Below, piece by piece: positions 1 through 9,793 of a stretch of 64,000 nucleotides of DNA. A program made the translations under genes and the position numbers. The notes beneath the pieces are model-generated. The model was not told the DNA's origin. It was given only the letters and a program-made list of their open reading frames with translations, and ran no database searches. Position 1 is the stretch's first letter. The number at the start of each line of letters is the position of its first letter. Source of the DNA: Clostridium sp. CM027 (lineage in GTDB: Bacteria; Bacillota; Clostridia; Clostridiales; Clostridiaceae); NCBI RefSeq assembly GCF_024730565.1, contig NZ_CP077725.1, positions 3,180,501-3,244,500 on the forward strand, given 5' to 3'.

Positions 1-2
1 AA

Positions 3-782
3 ATATGGGTAGTAGACAACCAATCAAAAGATGGTAGTGCTACGATGGTAGAAAGTGAATTTCCACAAGTAAAGCTCATACGTAACAGCATTAATGGTGG
101 CTTTTCACAGGCTAATAATTTAGCCATAAGACAATGCAGGTCGAGCAAGTATGTTCTAATTTTAAATCCTGATACTATTGTACCAAAAGGTACATTAGTG
201 GAATGCGTTGATTTTATGGAAAAGGATAAAGAGATTGGATGCCTTGGATGTAAAGTGGTAAAAGTTAATGGCACTTTAGATAAAGCATGCAAAAGAGGAT
301 TCCCGTCTCCATGGAACTCTTTATGCTATCTTATGAAGCTAGACAAGCTATTTCCAAATAATAAAAAATTTGGAGGATATAATGCTACATTTATACATGA
401 GGATGAAGAAAGCGAAATTGATTCTTTAGTTGGAGCGTTTATGATGCTACGCAAGGAAGCCATTGAGCAGGTTGGGCTTCTTGATGAAACCTTTTTTATG
501 TATGGAGAGGACATTGATTGGTGTTATAGAATAAAACAAGCAGGGTGGAAAAACTATTATCATCCTAAGGTAAGAATAGTTCATTATAAAGGTGAAAGCA
601 GTAAGAAGCAAAGCACAAGAATGATAGGCGAATTTCACAAATCAATGTTTATATTCTATAATAAACATTATAAAAATAAATACAATACAATTGTAAATTT
701 ACTAACATATTTGGGTATCTACTCAAAATGGGGATTAAGTTTAACAATGAATGCTACTAAAAAGGAAAAAAAGGTTTTCTAG
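3..782 (+). CDS. Family 2 glycosyltransferase, rhamnosyltransferase-like (5' end outside window)
   Basis: Cytoplasmic glycosyltransferase that probably adds a sugar to a lipid-linked surface polysaccharide. The open frame runs off the left edge of the window. The first in-frame ATG is at 45, but the codons before it read VVDNQSKDGS, which is the nucleotide-binding motif of GT2 enzymes, so the true start lies upstream and 259 residues are visible. Further motifs are the NPDT metal-binding segment, and FMYGEDIDWCYRIKQAGW followed by a His-containing stretch, typical of the WbbL/RfbF rhamnosyltransferase branch. It lies 30 bases before rmlA, which makes dTDP-sugar, so dTDP-rhamnose is a likely donor. 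The acceptor cannot be told from sequence. Confidence 0.85.
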   Translation: MWVVDNQSKDGSATMVESEFPQVKLIRNSINGGFSQANNLAIRQCRSSKYVLILNPDTIVPKGTLVECVDFMEKDKEIGCLGCKVVKVNGTLDKACKRGFPSPWNSLCYLMKLDKLFPNNKKFGGYNATFIHEDEESEIDSLVGAFMMLRKEAIEQVGLLDETFFMYGEDIDWCYRIKQAGWKNYYHPKVRIVHYKGESSKKQSTRMIGEFHKSMFIFYNKHYKNKYNTIVNLLTYLGIYSKWGLSLTMNATKKEKKVF

Positions 783-812
783 GATTATAATTTAAATTTA
801 GGAGGAACAAAG

Positions 813-1718
813 ATGAAAGGAATAATATTAGCTGGAGGTTCTGGAACTAGGCTTTACCCTATAACTAAAGCTGTGTCTAAACAGATATTACCTATATATG
901 ACAAACCAATGATATATTACCCATTATCAGTGTTAATGCTAACAGGAATTAAGGATATATTAATTATATCAACACCAAGAGATACAAGTACTTTTGAAAT
1001 TTTACTTGGGGATGGAAGTCAATTAGGACTTAATATACAATATGCAGTGCAAGAAGAACCAAAAGGACTTGCTGATGCATTTATAATTGGAGAAGAATTT
1101 ATAGGTGATGATAGAGTTGCATTAGTACTTGGCGATAATATTTTTCATGGATATGGATTTAGTGAAAGATTAGAAAAAGCTGCCTCAAGAGAAGTAGGTG
1201 CAACTATATTCGGATACCATGTTAGTAACCCAATAGAATTTGGTGTAGTAGAATTCGATAAAGATAACAATGTAGTATCTATAGAAGAGAAACCTAAAAA
1301 TCCAAAATCAAATTATGCAGTTCCAGGACTGTATTTTTATGATAATGATGTAGTGGAAATAGCGAAAAATGTTAAACCATCTGCTAGAGGTGAAATAGAA
1401 ATTACTGCGGTAAATAATGAATATCTAAGACGTGGCAAACTAAAGGTTGAGCTATTTGGACGTGGAATGGCATGGCTTGATACTGGAACTCATAGAGGAC
1501 TACTTGAAGCTTCTAATTTTGTTGAGGCTATTCAAACAAGGCAAGGGCTGTATGTTGCTTGTTTAGAAGAAATTGCTTATAGAAAAGGATTTATAGATAG
1601 GCAACAATTGATAAAGCTTGCAGAACCGTTATTCAAAGTGGAATATGGTAGATATTTATTAAATATAGCTGATGAATATAAGGACGTGTATAAAGAAGCA
1701 GCAGCTTCAATAGAATAA
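813..1718 (+). CDS. rfbA: Glucose-1-phosphate thymidylyltransferase
   Basis: Makes dTDP-glucose from dTTP and glucose-1-phosphate, the first step of dTDP-L-rhamnose synthesis in the cytoplasm. The protein has 301 residues, close to the family norm. The N-terminal [11 protein letters not shown] nucleotide-binding loop is followed by the [16 protein letters not shown] segment, and LGDNIFHG and [12 protein letters not shown] are also present, so all the landmark motifs of RmlA are seen. The ATG is preceded by a GGAGG at suitable distance. rmlC follows 30 bases downstream. rmlB and rmlD, needed to complete the pathway, are not in this window and are expected upstream or elsewhere. Confidence 0.96.
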   Translation: MKGIILAGGSGTRLYPITKAVSKQILPIYDKPMIYYPLSVLMLTGIKDILIISTPRDTSTFEILLGDGSQLGLNIQYAVQEEPKGLADAFIIGEEFIGDDRVALVLGDNIFHGYGFSERLEKAASREVGATIFGYHVSNPIEFGVVEFDKDNNVVSIEEKPKNPKSNYAVPGLYFYDNDVVEIAKNVKPSARGEIEITAVNNEYLRRGKLKVELFGRGMAWLDTGTHRGLLEASNFVEAIQTRQGLYVACLEEIAYRKGFIDRQQLIKLAEPLFKVEYGRYLLNIADEYKDVYKEAAASIE

Positions 1719-1748
1719 AAGATTAATAAGAAAGTATAGGTGATATTT

Positions 1749-2324
1749 ATGGGACAATTTACATTTACTAAAACAGGAATAGAAGGTTTATATGTTATAC
1801 AGCCAAAGGTGTTCGGTGATAACAGAGGATACTTTATGGAAACTTATAATTATGAGGAGTTTAAAGCAGCAGGACTTGACATGGTGTTTGTACAAGACAA
1901 TCAATCTATGTCTACAAAAGGAGTGCTCAGAGGGTTACACTTCCAAACTAAGCATACTCAAGGAAAACTTGTTAGAGTAATAAAAGGTGAAGTTTTTGAT
2001 GTAGCTGTGGATTTAAGGAAAGGATCAGAGACTTTTGGTAAATGGTATGGCGTATTATTAACTGAAGAAAATAAAAAACAATTTTATGTGCCAGAAGGTT
2101 TTGCACATGGATTTTTAGTTACATCTGATGAAGCAGAATTTGTATATAAATGTACTGATTTTTATCATCCGGAATTTGATTGTGGCATGTTATGGAACGA
2201 TCCAGATATTAATATAGAATGGCCATTAGATGGAATAGATGAAGTACTTTTATCAGAAAAAGACAAGGTTCAAAAACAATTAAGAGAGTTAGATATACAA
2301 TTCGTTTATAAAATTAAAGAATAG
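1749..2324 (+). CDS. rfbC: dTDP-4-dehydrorhamnose 3,5-epimerase
   Basis: Epimerises dTDP-4-keto-6-deoxyglucose on the way to dTDP-L-rhamnose. The 191-residue protein is a cupin-fold RmlC. Motifs seen are the FGDNRGYFMETYN start, the LRGLHFQ stretch with the catalytic His, and VPEGFAHGFLV. A GTG at 1740 would add three residues, but AGGTG at 1738-1742 is correctly spaced for the ATG at 1749, so I chose that start. It is co-directional with rmlA and the glycosyltransferases and is most likely in the same operon. Confidence 0.95.
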   Translation: MGQFTFTKTGIEGLYVIQPKVFGDNRGYFMETYNYEEFKAAGLDMVFVQDNQSMSTKGVLRGLHFQTKHTQGKLVRVIKGEVFDVAVDLRKGSETFGKWYGVLLTEENKKQFYVPEGFAHGFLVTSDEAEFVYKCTDFYHPEFDCGMLWNDPDINIEWPLDGIDEVLLSEKDKVQKQLRELDIQFVYKIKE

Positions 2325-2378
2325 CTTGATACTAAATTTATTAGATATTAGATTACGTTGAGGAAGAGGATTAGTTGT

Positions 2379-3380
2379 ATGAAGGATACCGTAAGTGTAG
2401 TTGTGATAAACTGGAACAATAAATCATACATAAAAAGATGTATAGATTCAATAATCCGGCAAACATTCAAAAATATTGAGTTGATTTTTATAGATAATAA
2501 TTCAAGTGATGATTCATATGAATATTTTTGCAAAGAATACCCAAATGAAAATTTTATTAAGGTTAATAATGATAAGAATTTGGGATATTCGGGAGCTGCA
2601 AATCAAGGGATTAATATGGCACATGGAGAATATGTTATGATAATTAATCCTGATATTGTGATGGAGTCAGATTTCGTTGAGAAGCTTTATATATTCACAG
2701 TAAGAGATGAAGAAATTGCTGCAGTGTCAGGAAAGTTATTAAAGTATGATTTTAAGAATGATAAAAAATTGAATTACATAGATAGCGCTGGGATAGAAAT
2801 GTTTCGTAGTAGGAGATGCATTGATAGAGGGCAAAATCAAGAGGATATTGGTCAATATGACACCACAGAACAGATTTTTGGAGTTTGTGGTGCAGCTCCC
2901 TTTTATAGGAAATCAGCTTTAGAAAAAGTTAGGATAGAAAATGAATATTTTGATGAAGACTTTTTTGCATATAAAGAAGATATAGATTTATCATGGAGAT
3001 TTAACTTAGCGGGACTCAAGTGTATGTATTATCCAAAAGCAATAGCATACCATGGAAGAGGTTTCGGAAAAGGTGAAAATGGAATTAAAAATTATATTAA
3101 TGCTAGAAAAAAACAATCTAAATTTATTAGAGGATTATCTTTCAGAAATCAATATCTAATGATTTTAAAAAATGAAACAAAACAAACATTTAAAAGAGAT
3201 AAGTGGCAAATAATCAAGAATTTTATAAAATTTTTAATGTTCTCTTTAATATTTGAACCTTTCAATTTGAAATCAATTAAAGAGATATTGAGTTTGAAAA
3301 ATAAGATGAAATTAAAGCATAAGGCTTTTGAAGATAAAGTTACTATGCAATGTGATTTTATCGATTTAATAAAAAGTTGA
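2379..3380 (+). CDS. Family 2 glycosyltransferase
   Basis: Second GT2 enzyme of the polysaccharide locus, 333 residues. It begins with VSVVVINWNN, has DNNSSDDS and NPDI as the donor and metal sites, and FFAYKEDIDLSWRFNLAG near residue 200, as in rhamnosyltransferases of the COG1216 type. The C-terminal third is basic and has a hydrophobic stretch that may touch the membrane. A TTG at 2358 is in frame, but AGGAAGAGGA at 2361-2370 sits eight bases before the ATG at 2379, which I take as the start. Donor and acceptor are not known. Confidence 0.88.
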   Translation: MKDTVSVVVINWNNKSYIKRCIDSIIRQTFKNIELIFIDNNSSDDSYEYFCKEYPNENFIKVNNDKNLGYSGAANQGINMAHGEYVMIINPDIVMESDFVEKLYIFTVRDEEIAAVSGKLLKYDFKNDKKLNYIDSAGIEMFRSRRCIDRGQNQEDIGQYDTTEQIFGVCGAAPFYRKSALEKVRIENEYFDEDFFAYKEDIDLSWRFNLAGLKCMYYPKAIAYHGRGFGKGENGIKNYINARKKQSKFIRGLSFRNQYLMILKNETKQTFKRDKWQIIKNFIKFLMFSLIFEPFNLKSIKEILSLKNKMKLKHKAFEDKVTMQCDFIDLIKS

Positions 3381-3389
3381 CGATAGGAT

Positions 3390-4304
3390 ATGGTAGATAT
3401 GAGAACTAATACAAATGTATGTGCAGTAGTTATAACTTATAACATTGGCAAGGATATATATAAATGCGTAGATGCTATAAAAGGACAGGTTGATAAAGTA
3501 GTAATAATTGATAATGGATCTAATAGAGATACTATAAATGAATTGGCTAAATTAGATGAAAATGATTATATTAAAATCATTTATAATAACGAAAACTACG
3601 GTATTGCAAAAGCTTTGAATTATGGAGTTAAATTTGCATTATCAGAAGGGTATGAGTGGATTTTCACTTTAGATCACGATAGTGTGGCTACTGAAAATAT
3701 GATTGAAAATATGATTTGTGTGTATGAAAACTTATCAGAAAATGAAAGAGATAAGGTGGCTATAATTGCTCCAACTTATGTTGATAAGAGTGAAACTGAA
3801 ACTGTAAATTTCAAGTGCGAAAAGTATAGTTTTGATATAGATAACTTAAAAAATGTTATTGTTGAAATGACTTCAGGAAATTTGGTTAAAGCTTCAATAT
3901 TTAATAAAATAGGATTTTTTAATGAAAAATTATTTATAGATTTTGTAGATCATGAATTTTGTCTAAGGATTAAGAGAAAAAATTATAATATATTAAAGGT
4001 ATCTAATATCATTTTATTACATAGCTTAGGCGATTCTGTTAATAAGAGTTTTCTTGGCAAAAAAATAATTGTTACAAATCATTCTGTTATACGAAGATAT
4101 TATATAACACGTAATAGATTTTATTGTTGGAAAGAATTTAAAAGTGATTTCCCAACGTGGGTAAGAGAGGACAAACTTCGTTTTATTAATGAGATAATAA
4201 AAATACAATTGCATGAGAAAAATAAATTATCAAAATATAAGATGATTATAAAAGGAGTATTGGATTATAGAAGAAATATCTATAATCAAATTAAAATAGA
4301 CTAA
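3390..4304 (+). CDS. Family 2 glycosyltransferase, rhamnosyltransferase-like
   Basis: Third GT2 enzyme, 304 residues. Landmarks are CAVVITYNIG at the N terminus, IIDNGSNRDT, the FTLDHDS metal-binding motif near residue 95, and FIDFVDHEFCLRIKRKNYNI near residue 190. The D-H-D-S form is common in rhamnosyltransferases that also appear next to rml genes. It starts nine bases after the preceding gene. Either ATG 3390 or ATG 3399 could be used; the AGGA at 3385-3388 fits the second a little better. Likely adds one residue of the repeat unit made at this locus. Confidence 0.85.
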   Translation: MVDMRTNTNVCAVVITYNIGKDIYKCVDAIKGQVDKVVIIDNGSNRDTINELAKLDENDYIKIIYNNENYGIAKALNYGVKFALSEGYEWIFTLDHDSVATENMIENMICVYENLSENERDKVAIIAPTYVDKSETETVNFKCEKYSFDIDNLKNVIVEMTSGNLVKASIFNKIGFFNEKLFIDFVDHEFCLRIKRKNYNILKVSNIILLHSLGDSVNKSFLGKKIIVTNHSVIRRYYITRNRFYCWKEFKSDFPTWVREDKLRFINEIIKIQLHEKNKLSKYKMIIKGVLDYRRNIYNQIKID

Positions 4305-4320
4305 TAAGGTAGGTTAAGTT

Positions 4321-5643
4321 ATGTTAAAAAAAATTAATTTGAATATAAACGACATTTTGTTATATGTCATGTTTACAGAAATAATACTCGGCGGGCTTGG
4401 AAGATTATTTGGCTTACCAATAAGGATGGTTTTATTTGGTATTGGTCTTCTAGTGGCAATGTTATATTATTATAAAAATAAAATAAAGTTTAGCAATCGA
4501 TCTAAATTTTACATGGCAGCTATTTTTTGTTTTATTATTTATGGCGCTATTATTGGTATTGTAAATGGTAATAATTTAAAAGATATAATTTCAAATTTAA
4601 ACGTGTTTATATCAATATTGTATGTGTTTATTTTTGTAGTGTTTATAAATGGAGACAAGAAAAGGATAATTAATTTAATTAATTTATTTATAATCTACAA
4701 TGTTGTTGTTGCACTACTTGTATTTATAGCTTTCTTATGGAGTCATAATGTAATTGGGCTAGGAATAAACCCTGTAACATACTTGGAAAAGTTTGAAAAA
4801 ATAACTCATTATGGGTTAATTACAGGACTGTTATATTCAAATGAATATGCTAGAGTGTATATTGCAAATGGGATACTAATGCAAGTGGCTTTAGCTTTGT
4901 GTTTAATTAAATTAGCGTATATTAACAAGAAGGATATAAAAGATATAAAAGATATAAAAGATATAATAGTTAAAAGCGTATATATTTTAATTTTGCTTAT
5001 AGGTATACTTGCTACAGGTACAAGAGGGTACTGGGTGGGGACATTTGTAGTGGTAATTTTAACTCCTTTTTTTATACAAATAGCTAATAAAAAGCGGTTT
5101 CTTTTGAATATTGTTATAATCTGCTTATGCGTATCTTTAGGATATGTAGCATTAAAGCATAATGGGAATAGTATTCTTAATGAAATTGTTGGAAGAGTTC
5201 AGTCAACAACGCAATTTAATCAAAAGGAACCTTCGAATAATATTAGGAGCATTCAGACTAAGTACTTAATAAACGGTATCAAAAAACATGTCGTAATAGG
5301 GTCAGGATTTGGTGCTGAAATAAATGCATATGAGGTAGAAACAGGGAGAAGTGGATTGAATTTTGAACTATATTATCTTGAATTATGGTATAAAACTGGA
5401 TTAATAGGTATATTATTTTTGGGGTTCGGATTTATTCATATAATTTATAATACTTATAAAATTATCAGAAGTAATAATGTAATAATTGAGCAATGTATAC
5501 TAAAAGGGTGGGGAATAGGTTTAATATCTGTAGTGGTAGCAAGTACAACTAATCCATACTTTGCAGGAGCCCACGGCTTTTTTATTCCTGTATTCTTAAT
5601 AATTTTAATGGAGTTATTTGAAAAAAAATCTGTTGTAGAGTAA
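4321..5643 (+). CDS. O-antigen ligase / polymerase-like membrane protein (Wzy_C type)
   Basis: Integral membrane protein of 440 residues with about ten to twelve hydrophobic segments. The conserved ATGTRGYWVGT stretch near residue 235 and a large extracytoplasmic loop after it, with a YLINGIKKH and GSGFG region, are those of the O-antigen ligase / polymerase superfamily. It most likely polymerises or ligates the repeat units made by the glycosyltransferases just upstream, on the outer face of the membrane. A loop holds a KDI repeat coded by nine-base units at 4933-4966. It is the last gene of the polysaccharide operon in view. Confidence 0.82.
   Translation: MLKKINLNINDILLYVMFTEIILGGLGRLFGLPIRMVLFGIGLLVAMLYYYKNKIKFSNRSKFYMAAIFCFIIYGAIIGIVNGNNLKDIISNLNVFISILYVFIFVVFINGDKKRIINLINLFIIYNVVVALLVFIAFLWSHNVIGLGINPVTYLEKFEKITHYGLITGLLYSNEYARVYIANGILMQVALALCLIKLAYINKKDIKDIKDIKDIIVKSVYILILLIGILATGTRGYWVGTFVVVILTPFFIQIANKKRFLLNIVIICLCVSLGYVALKHNGNSILNEIVGRVQSTTQFNQKEPSNNIRSIQTKYLINGIKKHVVIGSGFGAEINAYEVETGRSGLNFELYYLELWYKTGLIGILFLGFGFIHIIYNTYKIIRSNNVIIEQCILKGWGIGLISVVVASTTNPYFAGAHGFFIPVFLIILMELFEKKSVVE
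4933..4966 (+). repeat. Nine-base tandem repeat inside the polymerase gene
   Basis: GATATAAAA is repeated three times and followed by a partial fourth copy. It encodes KDI units in a loop of the membrane protein. The unit is a multiple of three, so change in copy number would alter loop length without shifting the frame. Confidence 0.85.
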
Positions 5644-5836
5644 AGCTTTTAGATTTTTGGGTTTTTTATGTTTTCTTAATTAATATGGTATTAAATATAT
5701 TACAATAAGAAGTATTATGGTAAAAATATCTCATAGCAGTATTATTTAATTATGATATGTTTTTATGATGATAGATTTCTTAAAAAAATTTAAATGTTGG
5801 ATATGCATTAAATTGTTAGAAAGGAAGCGAGAACAT

Positions 5837-8800
5837 ATGAAGAAAAGCACTAGGCTTGCTATAGTAATTAATATGTTAGTAATTTTTATTTTACCTTTAT
5901 TTAATGTCCAAGCATTAGCATTAGCACAAGAACATCCAAGTACAGCAACAGAGAATAAGATTTGTCTAGATTTTCCTAGTTCGCCTAAAGTTTATGGAGA
6001 TAAAGGGTTGAAGGTTGCAGGGTGGGCACTAAGTCCTAAAGGTGTAAAAGAAGTAAAAATATACTTGGATGATAAAGCTATAGGAACTGCAACTTATGGA
6101 TTGGAAAGACCAGATGTGGATAGCGCATTCCAAGGATACCCTGATGGCAGTAAATCTGGATTTAACTATGATATTGAAAATACAAATTTAGATTATGGTG
6201 TACATAAGATATTAGTTGAAGCTATAGGACTTGATGGATCAAAATTTAAAGAAATTAGGAATATTGAAAAAGTACATCAATTGCCTAAAATGATTGTAGA
6301 CAAGCCTCTAGATCAAAAAGTGGTAAACAGCGATGAGGAAATTATAAGTGGATGGGCAATTAATCAAAATGGTATGAAAGAAGTACAAATATATTTAAAT
6401 AATCAATTTTTAAGTAAAGCTAATTATAATTTAGATAGATCGGATGTAGCAGATGCTTATCCTAATTATCCAGATGGAAATAAAGTTGGGTTTTCGTATA
6501 AGCTAGATACTAGTCTTATAAAGACTTCTACAGCGACAGTTACCATAAAAGCTGTAGGGAACAATGGAGATATACAGGAAAGCAATATTATTTTAAAGAA
6601 AGAATCTATGAGTTATATTGATGATCCAACCTTAAGCAGGTATGTAAATGGAAGAGACTTGAAGATTGCTGGCTGGGCATTAAACCCCTCAGGCGTTAAT
6701 CAGGTAAAAATTTATGTGAATGATGTCGAGTGTGGAAATGCTGATTATGGATTAATTAGAGAAGATGTAAAGGATGCTTACCCCTACTATAATAATGCTT
6801 CAAAATCAGGATTTGATTATACTATTAATGCTAATAAATTAGCTGTAGGTAGAAATGTTTTAAAGGTAGTTACTGTAGGAAATGATAAAAGTAGTATTGA
6901 GAGTCAAATGGTAGTGGAAGTTTATAAAGGTGACAATACATTATTTATTGACACTCCTTTAAATAACCAAAAATTTGAAAAAGAAATTCTAATTGATGGA
7001 TGGGCACTTAACACTTCAAAGATAAAAGAAGTTAATATGTATTTGGATAACAAATTTATAGGTAGTGCTGTCTATGGAATTGATAGATCAGATGTAAATA
7101 AGGCATTTCCAGGATATCCTAGTGGTGACTTTAGTGGATTTACATATAAAATCCCTCTAAATAACACGCCTCCAGGAAATTATGATTTAAGGGTAGAGGC
7201 AGTAGGCGCAGATGGAACAAAAAAAACTATAGATAATAAGATAATAGTGGAGAAGAAAAAACCTATAGGCTATATTGATTCTCCATCCTATAGTAATATA
7301 GCAAAGATAAACACCATTGATGTTAAAGGCTGGGCTTTAAATGCAGAGGGAGTAAGAGATGTTAAGGTTTATGTGGATGGCCAATTAAAAGGTATGGCAC
7401 AGTGTGGATTAACAAGAGATGATGTTAATGGAGCATTCCCAGGGTATATAAACGGGGGTAAATCTGGATTTCAATATGCATTAAACACAAATGAAATTTT
7501 GTTAGGGCAGCATTTATTGCGGATAGAGATTATTGGGAATGATAGTAGTTCACAGGTTATATCTAAGCAATTAAATATTGTTGGTTCAGAACCTAGAGTT
7601 TTTTTAAATGAAATTGGTAGTCTTACAAAAGATAAACAATTAGTTATAGGTGGTTGGGCTTTAAATAAGTCTAGTATGAAGGAAGTTGATGTTTACATTG
7701 ATGGAGTTTATAAAGGAAAGGCAGATTATGGCCTAAATAGACCGGATGTGAACTCAGCATATAATGGATATCCTAATGGAGAAAAAAGTGGATTTAACTT
7801 TGTTAGTTCATTATCTGATTTATCAATTGGCAAGCATTCAGTTAAAGTTACTTCAGTTGGGAATGATTTAAGTGAGGCATCTGTTGAAAGAAGCTTTGAC
7901 CTCCAAAAATTAAACCCAAATGTAAATATAGATACTGATTTTTCGGATTATGATAATTTAACTGAAAGAAAAGAGCTAAACATACGGGGATGGGCATTGA
8001 ATGATTCCAAAGTAAAACAAGTTGACATTTATTTAGATGGCCAATTAAAAGGAAGTGTTCAAGCTGATGTATTAAGATCGGATGTTCAAGCTGCCTATCC
8101 CAAATATCCATATTCGATTAACTCAGGGTTTGCATATAAACTAGGCATAGATGATATAGGATTTGGAACTCATACAATCGGGGTATACGCTAAGGGTTAT
8201 GACAATACTATTGCTTATAAAAGTATACACTTTAAGATACAAGCAACTATTGTTATAGATCCAGGGCATAATTTTGGTGGAGATGATGGATCCTACTCAA
8301 CTTTTGGTGGGGTTACCTATGTGGAAAGAAATTTAAATATGCAATTAGCACTTAAATTAAAAAATAAGTTAGTACAGTATGGGTTTAATGTAATAATGAC
8401 AAGAAATGAAAATGATAAATTTTATGATAATGAAACTTCTAGTCTGAAAAAAAGAGTTGATATTGCAAATAATGCTAAGGCAGATTTATTTCTTAGTATT
8501 CACCATGATTTCGCATATACCCCAGAGTCCAGTGGTATAACTACACATTATAGTACCTATAGACCCAATCTAGACAAAAGTGGTATAGTAACGAAAAACG
8601 GTATAAATTATGATACAACTCCAACTTTAGCAGCATTGAAAAGTGCTGATCTAGCTCAGCGATTAATAGATGCCTTAGCTAATTTAGGTTATAATAACAG
8701 AGGAAAAAGTGACCATAATTTGTATGTTACTCAAAATACAAATATGCCTTCTATTTTGGTTGAATGTGGATTTATAAGTAACTTACAAGAGGCAGCTAAA

Positions 8801-8872
8801 ACTGCGAATAATGCAGAGCAAGATGCTTTTGCGAGTAAAATGGCTGAAGTAGTTTATAATTATTTCAAGTAG
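5837..8872 (+). CDS. Secreted N-acetylmuramoyl-L-alanine amidase with seven Ig-like repeats
   Basis: Cleaves the bond between muramic acid and the stem peptide in peptidoglycan. The 1011-residue protein has a signal peptide (KSTRLAIVINMLVIF, ending near ALALA), seven repeats of about 95-105 residues, and a C-terminal Amidase_3 domain. Each repeat has a GWALN core, then IYLD, a D-V-x-x-A-[FY]-P segment and SGF. The catalytic domain keeps IDPGHN, YVERNLN, SIHHD and LVECGF, which supply the zinc ligands and the catalytic glutamate. AAGGAAGCGAG at 5821 favours ATG 5837 over the longer frame from 5765. The repeats recur in the glucosaminidase at 9794 and probably bind the cell wall or its polysaccharide; that role is inferred. 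Confidence 0.93.
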   Translation: MKKSTRLAIVINMLVIFILPLFNVQALALAQEHPSTATENKICLDFPSSPKVYGDKGLKVAGWALSPKGVKEVKIYLDDKAIGTATYGLERPDVDSAFQGYPDGSKSGFNYDIENTNLDYGVHKILVEAIGLDGSKFKEIRNIEKVHQLPKMIVDKPLDQKVVNSDEEIISGWAINQNGMKEVQIYLNNQFLSKANYNLDRSDVADAYPNYPDGNKVGFSYKLDTSLIKTSTATVTIKAVGNNGDIQESNIILKKESMSYIDDPTLSRYVNGRDLKIAGWALNPSGVNQVKIYVNDVECGNADYGLIREDVKDAYPYYNNASKSGFDYTINANKLAVGRNVLKVVTVGNDKSSIESQMVVEVYKGDNTLFIDTPLNNQKFEKEILIDGWALNTSKIKEVNMYLDNKFIGSAVYGIDRSDVNKAFPGYPSGDFSGFTYKIPLNNTPPGNYDLRVEAVGADGTKKTIDNKIIVEKKKPIGYIDSPSYSNIAKINTIDVKGWALNAEGVRDVKVYVDGQLKGMAQCGLTRDDVNGAFPGYINGGKSGFQYALNTNEILLGQHLLRIEIIGNDSSSQVISKQLNIVGSEPRVFLNEIGSLTKDKQLVIGGWALNKSSMKEVDVYIDGVYKGKADYGLNRPDVNSAYNGYPNGEKSGFNFVSSLSDLSIGKHSVKVTSVGNDLSEASVERSFDLQKLNPNVNIDTDFSDYDNLTERKELNIRGWALNDSKVKQVDIYLDGQLKGSVQADVLRSDVQAAYPKYPYSINSGFAYKLGIDDIGFGTHTIGVYAKGYDNTIAYKSIHFKIQATIVIDPGHNFGGDDGSYSTFGGVTYVERNLNMQLALKLKNKLVQYGFNVIMTRNENDKFYDNETSSLKKRVDIANNAKADLFLSIHHDFAYTPESSGITTHYSTYRPNLDKSGIVTKNGINYDTTPTLAALKSADLAQRLIDALANLGYNNRGKSDHNLYVTQNTNMPSILVECGFISNLQEAAKTANNAEQDAFASKMAEVVYNYFK

Positions 8873-8890
8873 GTTATAAAAGGTGTTTTA

Positions 8891-8983
8891 TATTAATATT
8901 GGAGCATTGCAGGTGATGATTTAATAAAGAGCTTGGCGAAAGCCAGCAAAGGAAACTGCTGAAATATATTTCAGCAGTTTTTT
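8891..8983 (+). terminator. Terminator with a preceding hairpin-rich segment
   Basis: A perfect 14-base palindrome at 8953-8980 (AAACTGCTGAAATA and its complement) ends in a T run, and is a strong intrinsic terminator for the amidase gene. Upstream, 8891-8922 holds a motif that recurs at 60448-60475, with GCATTGCAGGTG able to form a small hairpin, and 8931-8947 forms a second hairpin with a GAAA loop. Confidence 0.85.
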
Positions 8984-9101
8984 CGTCGTTAATTTAATTT
9001 ATGGATATTTTGTAAAATATTGATTTAAAAGTGATTTTAAAGTATAATTATGGTGGAATATATAATTTATTGTATTTACAATTATTAAAGGGGATAGATT
9101 A

Positions 9102-9743
9102 TTGAATAAAATACGCGAACGTTTTAAATCAAAAGAAGTGAGATTAATTGCAATATTTTTAACTATTGTGATTGGGGTTATCTTTATTATTTCAATATAT
9201 AATAAGCATCAAAGTGATAAAAAAGGGCAGATGGTTATTATTCAACAAAAAAAAGCTGATGGAAAAATTGTAAATAAAAAACAAGAAGAATTGAATAAGG
9301 AGGTTGAAGAAAAAAAAATAAAGGAACAGAAAGTTTCGAAAAATCAAAAAAAAATAGAAGAGCAGAAAGTTCCGGAAGAACAAAAAAAGTTGAAAGAACA
9401 GAGGCTTTTGGAAAATCAAAAAAAAATAGAGGAACAAAAAAAAGCTGACAAAGCAGAAGTTGGAAAAGAGGCTAATAATATTAACGAAAACATTAAAAAG
9501 AATGAATTTACAAAGGAAAAAGCGATTGAAATAGTAAGCAAAATCGTAATTAACAAAAACCAAAAGGTAAAGGTTGGATATGACCATACGCAAAAGAAAG
9601 GTGGAAAAGATTACTATGTTCTTCGAGTATACGATGATATGAGTGATCACATAAGTACATTGGGATGGTATTATGTTCAAGTTGACACCGGTAAAGCGTT
9701 TGAATGGGATCTGATAGAAGATACATTAACACCGATAAATTAA
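9102..9743 (+). CDS. Single-pass membrane protein with coiled coil and PepSY-like C-terminal domain
   Basis: No specific family recognised. The 213-residue protein has a short basic N terminus, one membrane segment (LIAIFLTIVIGVIFIISIY), a Lys/Glu/Gln-rich coiled coil from about residue 45 to 135 built of repeats such as KNQKKIEEQK, and a compact C-terminal domain with DYYVLRVYDD and GWYYVQVDTGKAFEWD, which resembles PepSY-like domains. It probably faces the cell surface. It starts with TTG, supported by AAAGGGGAT eight bases upstream. It stands between two hydrolases with shared repeats, so a role in the cell wall is likely but unproven. Confidence 0.7.
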   Translation: MNKIRERFKSKEVRLIAIFLTIVIGVIFIISIYNKHQSDKKGQMVIIQQKKADGKIVNKKQEELNKEVEEKKIKEQKVSKNQKKIEEQKVPEEQKKLKEQRLLENQKKIEEQKKADKAEVGKEANNINENIKKNEFTKEKAIEIVSKIVINKNQKVKVGYDHTQKKGGKDYYVLRVYDDMSDHISTLGWYYVQVDTGKAFEWDLIEDTLTPIN

Positions 9744-9793
9744 ATGAAAATGAATGAAAAAAATTTTTAATATAATTATTTTGATAAGGGCGG

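Noticed and set aside
4933-4966. Phase-variable repeat in the polymerase gene
   Set aside because: The unit has nine bases, so slippage would not shift the frame; at most the loop length changes.
9192-9680. A 162-codon Phe/Leu-rich frame opposite the coiled-coil protein
   Set aside because: It is the complement of a Lys/Glu/Gln-rich repeat region, which gives Phe and Leu runs by chance.
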